Source: Gluconobacter kondonii
GTDB lineage: Bacteria > Pseudomonadota > Alphaproteobacteria > Acetobacterales > Acetobacteraceae
Direction of reading: 5' to 3'
Length of the DNA stretch: 64,000 bases
Assembly (NCBI RefSeq): GCF_002723995.1
Contig: NZ_BEWP01000007.1
Coordinates: forward strand, 62,001 to 126,000
Below the pieces are notes generated by a model. The model was not told the DNA's origin. It saw only the letters and a list, made by a program, of their open reading frames with translations, and made no database searches. Made by a program: the position numbers and the translations under genes. Below, in pieces: positions 57,903-64,000 of this stretch; the stretch's first letter is position 1; each line of letters starts with the position of its first letter.

Positions 57903-60900
57903 ATCTGGTTCGCCTCTTTGTCCTGAGGCCCGTTGGCACGACGCTGCTGGCGGTAGCTCTCGTGATCGGCGGCGTTATGGGCTATTTCGCCCTGCCCGTC
58001 GCCGATCTGCCGGACGTGGACTTTCCGGTCATCATGGTGACCGCGAACCAGCCCGGCGGCTCTCCGTCCGAAATTGCAAGCACGATCGCAGGGCCTCTGG
58101 AGCGGCATCTGGGGGCGATTTCCGGCGTCACGGAAATGACCTCGGAATCCATGGTCAACCAGACGCGCATCACCCTTCAGTTCGACCTGTCGCGCGACAT
58201 CAACGGCGCTGCGCGTGACGTGGAAGCGGCCCTGCAGGGCGCGCGGCAGGATCTGCCCACCAGCCTTCGCAGCAATCCGACTTACATGAAGGCGAACTCC
58301 AATGGCCCGCCCATTCTCGCTTTGACGCTATCGTCCAGCACCCGGACGCCGCAGGAACTCTACGATTTCGCAAGCAACATCCTCATCCCTCAGCTCAGCC
58401 AGATCCAGGGCGTCGGTGATGTGGAAATCCGCGGCGCGTCCCTTCCTGCCGTGCGTGTTGAAATCAATCCGCTGCGCCTGTTCCATTACGGGATCGGCTT
58501 CGAAGATCTGCGCGCCGCCCTCGCCTCCGCCAACGCCCATACGCCCAAAGGTTTTCTGGATGCCAATGGCGAGCGGATGATGCTCTCCACCAACGATCAG
58601 GCGACGGATGCGGAGGAATATCGTGATCTGGTCATCGCCTATCGCAACAACCAGCCGGTCCGCCTGACGGATCTGGCGGACGTCAGGAACAGCGTCGAAG
58701 ATCTCCGTCAGGCGGGGTATCTGAACGGAAATGCCGCCATCATCTGTACGGTATTCTCGCAGGGTGGCGCGAACGTCATCAAGACGATTGACGGCATCCG
58801 CGGTCGCCTGCCAGCCCTTCAGTCCGCCCTGCCCGGCAATACCAATATTTCGATCCTGATCGACCGCTCCAAAACAATCCGGGCCTCTTTGGACGATACG
58901 AAACAGACGCTTGTCATTGCCGTCGTGCTCGTGGTCGTGGTCGTCCTGCTGTTCCTGCGCAGCCTCTCTGCCATCATGGTTCCGGCCATCGTGGTGCCGG
59001 TTTCGATTATCGGAACCTTCGGAGCCATGGCACTGATGGGATACCAGCTCGACAACATGTCGCTGATGGCCCTGACGATTTCGACGGGCTTCGTGGTCGA
59101 TGACGCCATCGTCGTTCTGGAAAACATCGCTCGCTACATGGAGATGGGTTACAACCGACAGGACGCCGCCATCAAAGGCACGACCGAAGTCGCGTTCACG
59201 GTCGTTTCGATCACAGTCTCGCTGATCGTGGTGTTTGCACCGATCATGCTCATGGGCGGGATCGCGGGGCGGCTGTTCCACGAGTTTGCGATGACCATGG
59301 TCATCACGCTCTGTATTTCGCTGCTCCTGTCCCTGACGCTGACGCCCATGATCAGCGCCCAGCTTCTGACCCACACGGACGATAACGGTCCGGGTCTGTG
59401 GAAGAAGACCGGCCGTTTCCTCGAACGCATGATCAGCGCCACCACGTCGGGTTACGGCAAATCGCTGGACTGGGCCTTGGGGCATCAGTTCCTGATCGCA
59501 ATGTCCCTGCCCGCCACTTTGGTGCTGGCCGGTGTGCTGTATGTGAAAATGCCCAAAGGTTTCTTCCCCTCCGAAGACACCGGGCAGATCATGGGGCGTG
59601 TGGTTGCCGATCAGTCGATCTCGTTTCAGGCGCTTCAGAAAATCGTGGTCAAGGCCATGAAGAGCGTCGCGTCCGACCGGGATGTCGTGGGCGTCATGGG
59701 CGGTGTCGGTGGACGTTCGGCCAACTCGGCGAACATGTTCATCGCACTCAAGCCCAAATCCGAGCGGACGGACGATCTTGCAACCACCATTCAACGCCTG
59801 ACCCGCAGGTTCTCCCATATTCCCGGCGCGCAGCTCCGCCTGATGGCCCCCGGCAGTGTTCGCACGGGCGCGCGGCCCGGAGACGCCGCCTATCAATATT
59901 CACTTGAGGGCCCCTCCGCCGAAGACCTCTTCGAATGGACTCCCAAGATCGTAACCGCGCTTTCCAGACTGCCGGAACTCATGGACGTAACATCGGACGT
60001 GGAACAGGGCGGTCAGGGGATCAACATCGCGATCAACCGCGACACGGAAGCGCGCTATTCCGTCACGCCACAGCTCATTTCCAATACGCTCTATGACGCA
60101 TTCGGCCAGCGCGCCGCCTCCATTATCTACGGCAACCTCAACCAGTACCGCGTCATCATGGAAGCCGCGCCCCGCTACTGGCAGGATCCGTCGATGTTGC
60201 AACAGATGTGGATCAGCACCTCCGGCGGAACAGCAGCAGGCGGCACGGCGTCGAACAATATCCGCGCCCGCGCCACAACGGCTGTCACGACCCTGTCGCA
60301 GAGTGAGCAATCCTATCAGAACTCGGTCGCCAACGCGCTGGCAGGTGGAAAATCGGCATCAAGCGGTGCAGCCGTTGCCACCAGCGTGGACAACATGGTC
60401 CCCCTGTCCGTCCTCTCACGCCAACGCAACACCAACACCGCCCTGACCGTCAGCCACGAAGGACAATCCGTCGCGACGACCGTATCCTTCAACCTTGCAC
60501 CCGGCGTCTCGCTTGGCACGGCCGTGGATGCCGTCCAGGCCGCCATGGTGAAGCTGCATGTCCCGTCAGACATTCACGGCGGGTTTGCGGGCAATGCGGC
60601 CGCTTTCCAGAAATCCGCAGGGAGTGAGGTTCTGCTGATCCTCGCCGCCCTCGCCGCCGTCTATATCGTGCTGGGCGTCCTGTATGAAAGCCTGATCCAT
60701 CCCCTGACGATCCTTTCAACGCTGCCATCCGCAGGCGTTGGCGCCATTCTGGCACTTCAGATCTGCGGCGAGGAATTCTCCCTCATGGCCATGATCGGCG
60801 TGATCCTGCTCATCGGCATCGTCAAGAAAAACGCCATCATGCTGATCGACTTCGCCCTCGTGGCACAGCGTGAAGGGCTGTCGGCCAGAGAGGCTATCCG

Positions 60901-61177
60901 TCAGGCCAGCCATCTGCGTTTCCGCCCGATCCTCATGACGTCTCTGGCCGCTGCATTCGGTGCCGTGCCCCTCATCATCGGCAACGGATATGGCTGCGAA
61001 CTCCGCCGACCGCTGGGGATCGCCATTCTCGGCGGTCTCGTGGTCAGCCAGTTGCTGACGCTCTACAGCACGCCCGTCATTTTCCTGTATCTCGACCGGT
61101 TCGGACGCGCCATGGGCCGTCTGCGTGCCCACGTCGCTTCCTTTTTCCATCTTTCAGCCCGGGGAACACAGTCCTGA
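57899..61177 (+). CDS. mdtC: RND multidrug efflux permease, MdtC-like
   Basis: 1092 aa, same fold as MdtB: FVLRPVGTTLLAVALVIGG at the start, GFVVDDAIVVLENIARYMEMG in TM4 and KKNAIMLIDFALVAQRE in TM10/11. An extra low-complexity Ala/Ser/Thr/Gly stretch of about 55 residues lies at about 773-828 in the second periplasmic loop. GTG start inside the mdtB stop (GTGA), and the stop shares one base with the next gene, so the operon is tightly coupled. Confidence 0.94.
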   Translation: MNLVRLFVLRPVGTTLLAVALVIGGVMGYFALPVADLPDVDFPVIMVTANQPGGSPSEIASTIAGPLERHLGAISGVTEMTSESMVNQTRITLQFDLSRDINGAARDVEAALQGARQDLPTSLRSNPTYMKANSNGPPILALTLSSSTRTPQELYDFASNILIPQLSQIQGVGDVEIRGASLPAVRVEINPLRLFHYGIGFEDLRAALASANAHTPKGFLDANGERMMLSTNDQATDAEEYRDLVIAYRNNQPVRLTDLADVRNSVEDLRQAGYLNGNAAIICTVFSQGGANVIKTIDGIRGRLPALQSALPGNTNISILIDRSKTIRASLDDTKQTLVIAVVLVVVVVLLFLRSLSAIMVPAIVVPVSIIGTFGAMALMGYQLDNMSLMALTISTGFVVDDAIVVLENIARYMEMGYNRQDAAIKGTTEVAFTVVSITVSLIVVFAPIMLMGGIAGRLFHEFAMTMVITLCISLLLSLTLTPMISAQLLTHTDDNGPGLWKKTGRFLERMISATTSGYGKSLDWALGHQFLIAMSLPATLVLAGVLYVKMPKGFFPSEDTGQIMGRVVADQSISFQALQKIVVKAMKSVASDRDVVGVMGGVGGRSANSANMFIALKPKSERTDDLATTIQRLTRRFSHIPGAQLRLMAPGSVRTGARPGDAAYQYSLEGPSAEDLFEWTPKIVTALSRLPELMDVTSDVEQGGQGINIAINRDTEARYSVTPQLISNTLYDAFGQRAASIIYGNLNQYRVIMEAAPRYWQDPSMLQQMWISTSGGTAAGGTASNNIRARATTAVTTLSQSEQSYQNSVANALAGGKSASSGAAVATSVDNMVPLSVLSRQRNTNTALTVSHEGQSVATTVSFNLAPGVSLGTAVDAVQAAMVKLHVPSDIHGGFAGNAAAFQKSAGSEVLLILAALAAVYIVLGVLYESLIHPLTILSTLPSAGVGAILALQICGEEFSLMAMIGVILLIGIVKKNAIMLIDFALVAQREGLSAREAIRQASHLRFRPILMTSLAAAFGAVPLIIGNGYGCELRRPLGIAILGGLVVSQLLTLYSTPVIFLYLDRFGRAMGRLRAHVASFFHLSARGTQS

Positions 61178-62721
61178 TGCCCGCCCTCCGTAAATCCACC
61201 CTGCGCACTGCCCTGCTGGGGGCGGCGACCCTGCCTTTCCTGAGCGGCTGTATCGGCGGCATGGTCGGGCCGAACTATCATCGTCCGAAAGCCATCATCT
61301 CCGCCAAGTTCAAGGAAGCACCTCCGCCACCGGGCTGGCAGATGGCTGCCCCCGATCTTGCGAAAATGCCCAAAGGAGACTGGTGGACGATCTTCAACGA
61401 TCCCGTTCTCAACGACCTTGAAGAACGCGTGGCCACGTCCAACCAGAGCCTGAAGGAATATGAGGCGCAGTATCGCAAGGCGGCCGCGACGATTGATTCG
61501 ATCCGCGCGCAGCTTTTCCCGACCCTGAGCGGCAAGTTCAGCTTCAACCGCAACTCACAGGGAAGCAGCGCCGAAAATACCAGCGGAGGCTTCACCTATA
61601 CCTCCAGCCAGTCCTACACATCCAACACATGGACGACCGGCCCATCCGCAAGCTGGACCGTCGACGTCTGGGGCATGATTCGCCGGCAGGTTCAGCAGCA
61701 GGTTGCCGCCACTCAGGCCGACGCTGCCCTCGTCGCCAACATGCGGCTGTCCTATCAGCTTCAGCTCGCGCAGGACTATTTCGACCTGCGCTATCAGGAC
61801 AGCCTGATTGCGCTCTATGCCCGCAACGTGGATCTCTATCGCCACAATCTGGAAATCCTCCAGAACCAGCTCGACGCTGGTGTCGCGGATCCAACAAGCG
61901 TCCTTCAGGCCCGCTACCTGCTGCAATCGACGCAGGCCAGCCTGTCCAACGCCCATATCGCCCGGGCGCAATACGAACACGCCATCGCCATGCTGACGGG
62001 CCGGGCTCCAGCAGAACTCACACTGGCAGACTCTCCCCTCCCCGAGACGATCCCCGCCGCACCCGTCGCCGTGCCCTCCATGCTGCTTCAGCGTCGTCCG
62101 GACGTGGCGCAGGCCGAGCGCAACATGGAAGCCTATAATGCGGAAATCGGATACGAGATCGGCGCGTTCTTCCCACAGGTCACGCTCTCCGCGTCCTATG
62201 GCTATAGCGGCAATCCTCTCGAACAGCTGATCCAGACCGCTACGCGCACTTGGAGCCTCGGTGCGGCTGCAAGCGAAACCATTTTCCAGGGCGGGGCGCG
62301 CTCCGCTGCGGTGCGCAGCGCAGAAGCCGATTACGACAATGCCGTGGCCACCTACCGCCAGACGGTTCTGGCAGCTCTTCAGGACACCGAAGATCAGATG
62401 TCCGGCCTGCGCTATCTCGATCAGCAGCTTGCCTTGCAAAATGCTGCCGTGAAAACCGCAGAAAGCGCCGTTCAGGTGTCCATGAACGAGTATCTTGCCG
62501 GAACACAGATCTACACGACGGTCATCACTGCCGAACAGAACGCCCTTCAGTATCAGGAAACCCAGCTCAGCGTGCGCCAGCAGCAGTTTCTTGCTGAGGT
62601 CAAGCTCATGACGGATCTGGGCGGCGGTTGGACGACGCAACAGCTTCCAAGCAAAAACTCGCTTCAGACGGACAATCCACTGCTTCCATCTTTCATTCAG
62701 AAAGACAAGAACGGGAACTAA
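61177..62721 (+). CDS. Outer-membrane efflux lipoprotein (NodT/OprM family)
   Basis: 514 aa. Lipoprotein signal peptide with lipobox LSGC (Cys near residue 28), then two repeats of the outer-membrane-factor fold: DWWTIFNDPVLNDL near 67-80 opens the first, LLQRRPDVAQAERNMEAYNAEIGYEIGAFFPQV (about 304-336 in pieces) the second. It forms the trimeric channel for the MdtABC pump. Starts inside the mdtC stop (TGATG); followed by a strong terminator. Confidence 0.93.
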   Translation: MPALRKSTLRTALLGAATLPFLSGCIGGMVGPNYHRPKAIISAKFKEAPPPPGWQMAAPDLAKMPKGDWWTIFNDPVLNDLEERVATSNQSLKEYEAQYRKAAATIDSIRAQLFPTLSGKFSFNRNSQGSSAENTSGGFTYTSSQSYTSNTWTTGPSASWTVDVWGMIRRQVQQQVAATQADAALVANMRLSYQLQLAQDYFDLRYQDSLIALYARNVDLYRHNLEILQNQLDAGVADPTSVLQARYLLQSTQASLSNAHIARAQYEHAIAMLTGRAPAELTLADSPLPETIPAAPVAVPSMLLQRRPDVAQAERNMEAYNAEIGYEIGAFFPQVTLSASYGYSGNPLEQLIQTATRTWSLGAAASETIFQGGARSAAVRSAEADYDNAVATYRQTVLAALQDTEDQMSGLRYLDQQLALQNAAVKTAESAVQVSMNEYLAGTQIYTTVITAEQNALQYQETQLSVRQQQFLAEVKLMTDLGGGWTTQQLPSKNSLQTDNPLLPSFIQKDKNGN

Positions 62722-62729
62722 AGATCATA

Positions 62730-62763
62730 AAAAAGGGCGGGGCCATCGGCACCCGCCCTTTTT
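62730..62763 (+). terminator. Rho-independent terminator of the efflux operon
   Basis: AAAAAGGGCGGG (62730-62741) pairs with CCCGCCCTTTTT (62752-62763), a 12-bp stem with a 10-nt loop, 9 bp past the stop. The A tract also lets it act for the minus-strand DUF1328 gene. Confidence 0.92.
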
Positions 62764-62785
62764 ATTTCAGGTCTTTTTCGTGTTC

Positions 62786-62956
62786 TTACAATGCATGCAG
62801 TCCAGCGACACCCGCCAGAATGGCCAGCACTGCCAAAACGATGAACACGATGAAAAACAGCTTGGCAATTCCTGCCGTAGCCGCAGAAATGCCGGAAAAG
62901 CCGAAAACACCAGCAATGATGGAAATAATGAAGAAAACAATCGCATAGTGCAGCAT
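62786..62956 (-). CDS. DUF1328 small membrane protein
   Basis: 56 aa, almost entirely two hydrophobic helices: [20 protein letters not shown] and a second starting [13 protein letters not shown], with the [11 protein letters not shown] turn typical of DUF1328 (YtjA-like). Inner-membrane, function unknown. AAGGAACC lies 6-9 nt upstream of the ATG. Confidence 0.85.
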   Translation of the reverse strand: MLHYAIVFFIISIIAGVFGFSGISAATAGIAKLFFIVFIVLAVLAILAGVAGLHAL

Positions 62957-63017
62957 GACGGTGGTTCCTTGCGCAACAATTCGCGGTTATGTCGTAACGT
63001 CATGCGGCTGCGGAAGT

Positions 63018-63236
63018 TTAATTTTTTCCTAAAAGACGTTTTCCCAACAAAAACCCAACAAGAGACGCCGTCAGAAGCCAAAAAAGTGGCTGGTCCACCA
63101 TCAAATCACTGAGAAGTGCTTCCGTTTCTCTTACCGCGCGCGAGCATTTTGTTCCCAGAAAGCTTTTCTTGGGACAAGCATCGGCATCCTCCTGCAAATG
63201 CTCCAGACCAGCATCCATCAATCTTCCCCCTGACAT
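63018..63236 (-). CDS. Small single-span membrane protein
   Basis: 72 aa. Hydrophilic N-terminal two thirds with two Cys, then one membrane segment and a basic end (FWLLTASLVGFLLGKRLLGKN), the layout of DUF883/ElaB-like proteins. GGGGGA precedes the ATG. It lies 61 bp upstream of the DUF1328 gene on the same strand and may share a transcript. Family assignment is tentative. Confidence 0.6.
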   Translation of the reverse strand: MSGGRLMDAGLEHLQEDADACPKKSFLGTKCSRAVRETEALLSDLMVDQPLFWLLTASLVGFLLGKRLLGKN

Positions 63237-63255
63237 GACATTCCCCCAACGCAGA

Positions 63256-63285
63256 AAAAGGCAGCCCGGTCTCGGACTGCCTTTT
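63256..63285 (-). terminator. Terminator of the MFS gene
   Basis: AAAAGGCAG (63256-63264) and CTGCCTTTT (63277-63285) form a 9-bp stem followed on the minus strand by a U tract, 50 bp past the MFS stop. Confidence 0.8.
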
Positions 63286-63335
63286 CTTTTACATCGTCAG
63301 AACGCTCACGGAATGCCCTGAATCAGGGCATCCAC

Positions 63336-64000
63336 TCAGTGACCGACGGCAGGGGTGTCTTCGCCCCGACGTGCGGCTTCTTCGTTATAGCGCTGCGCCT
63401 CAGGAGAGATGGTCAGAGCCATCGTCATCCCGGCTGACAGCAGATAGATCACCGCAAACGTCCAGATCACATACTGCATGCCCGGTCCGAAGACCGCTTC
63501 ACACCCGGCAACAACAGCCGGTCCGACCCATGTGGACGCACCGGCGCCCAGACCAAGAATAGACAGTGCAGCCGCTTTCTCGCGCGGGCAGATCTGCGGC
63601 ATCAGGCCCGACAGCGGTACGAAAGCCGCGACCGTTGCGCCATAGAAAATCCCTGCAGCAGCCACGGCCCAGAAATTCCCCGGGAACCAGAGCGGCACAT
63701 AATAAAACAGCGGAATGGCTACGAAACCACCGATCCCGCCGAAAACGGCCACGACAAACCGGTGCCCGAGTGTATCCGCCACCATGCCCGAGACGAGATT
63801 GAACAGGATGTTACTCAGGAAAATCAACGACAGGAGGTTCAACCACTGAGCAAGGGAAAAGCCGAGATGATCCACAAAGAATGCAGGCATGATCGCAAGG
63901 AAGGCATATTCCGAAGACGTATCAATCACGCGGACGATACCGGCAATCAACGTCTTCGGTTCACGCCACATGATGCTCATAGAACCGAAGAAAATATCCT
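63336..64000 (-). CDS. MFS permease, C-terminal half (5' end outside window)
   Basis: The frame is open to the window edge beyond the internal ATG at 63980, so the N-terminus is missing. About six membrane segments remain. The loop FNLVSGMVADTLGHRF is the MFS A-like motif that connects helices in the second half, and EYAFLAIMPAFFVDHLGFSLAQW resembles the RbtT/DalT/CsbX polyol permease branch. That would suit a sugar-alcohol-oxidising acetic acid bacterium, but the substrate is inferred with low confidence. Confidence 0.8.
   Translation of the reverse strand, partial: DIFFGSMSIMWREPKTLIAGIVRVIDTSSEYAFLAIMPAFFVDHLGFSLAQWLNLLSLIFLSNILFNLVSGMVADTLGHRFVVAVFGGIGGFVAIPLFYYVPLWFPGNFWAVAAAGIFYGATVAAFVPLSGLMPQICPREKAAALSILGLGAGASTWVGPAVVAGCEAVFGPGMQYVIWTFAVIYLLSAGMTMALTISPEAQRYNEEAARRGEDTPAVGH

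Noticed and set aside
58328-59896. 522-codon minus-strand frame
   Set aside because: Shadow of mdtC, an unambiguous RND permease.

Overview
The window is a gene-dense, high-GC chromosomal segment from an alphaproteobacterium. It is most likely an acetic acid bacterium (Acetobacteraceae, Gluconobacter-like). This is inferred from the CcrM-type methyltransferase, the greA-ilvA pair, the yqeY/dnaG/rpoD/carAB neighbourhood, the lptFGD-surA-rsmA order and the protein sequences as I recognise them; no marker RNA gene is present. Nothing looks like a prophage, transposon, CRISPR array or large island. Genes are packed end to end, many overlap by 1-4 bp, and GTG/TTG starts are common. No gene-free stretch exceeds about 300 bases.

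Layout. 1-2.8 kb: a minus-strand set of a Rieske oxygenase, an aldo/keto reductase and a membrane protein cut by the window edge (with an early in-frame stop). 2.9-4.9 kb: pepA-holC (minus). 5.1-14.3 kb: plus-strand cysQ, Sua5/TsaC, an unknown membrane coiled-coil protein, then lptF-lptG-lptD-surA-rsmA, an outer-membrane biogenesis run. 14.3-21.8 kb (minus): cfa, rplI-rpsR-rpsF, a GNAT acetyltransferase, rpoD and dnaG. 22-24 kb: a small secreted protein, a CDF metal transporter and yqeY. 24.2-28.9 kb: carA-carB, where CarA carries an N-terminal helix-turn-helix domain and a pair of 17-bp dyads lies just upstream. 28.9-32.9 kb: a small XRE regulator divergent from greA-ilvA, then DUF1330, msrB-upp and csbD.

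33-42.6 kb: gpmI, an EnvC-like murein hydrolase activator, ctpA, a YibQ-type divergent polysaccharide deacetylase and rppH (plus), facing an MsbA-like ABC exporter, cca and DUF1285 (minus). 42.7-49.4 kb: a four-gene MoxR/DUF58/DUF4159/VWA operon. 49.5-53 kb: a small ankyrin-like exported protein, rnhB-ccrM (with three phased GANTC sites in the probable leader), a GYF_2 membrane protein and a CsbD-like protein with a good EcfG-type promoter. 53.3-62.7 kb: an MdtABC-type RND efflux operon with its own outer-membrane channel. 62.8-64 kb: two tiny membrane proteins and the C-terminal half of an MFS permease running off the window.

Most genes are housekeeping. The least expected items are regulatory: the HTH-CarA fusion with its candidate operators (possible autoregulation of carbamoyl-phosphate synthesis), the GANTC cluster ahead of rnhB-ccrM, a Shine-Dalgarno sequence buried in a terminator stem, twin ATTG-N5-CAAT dyads between xre and greA, and a CtrA-like box. 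All functional statements about these sites are inference from sequence.
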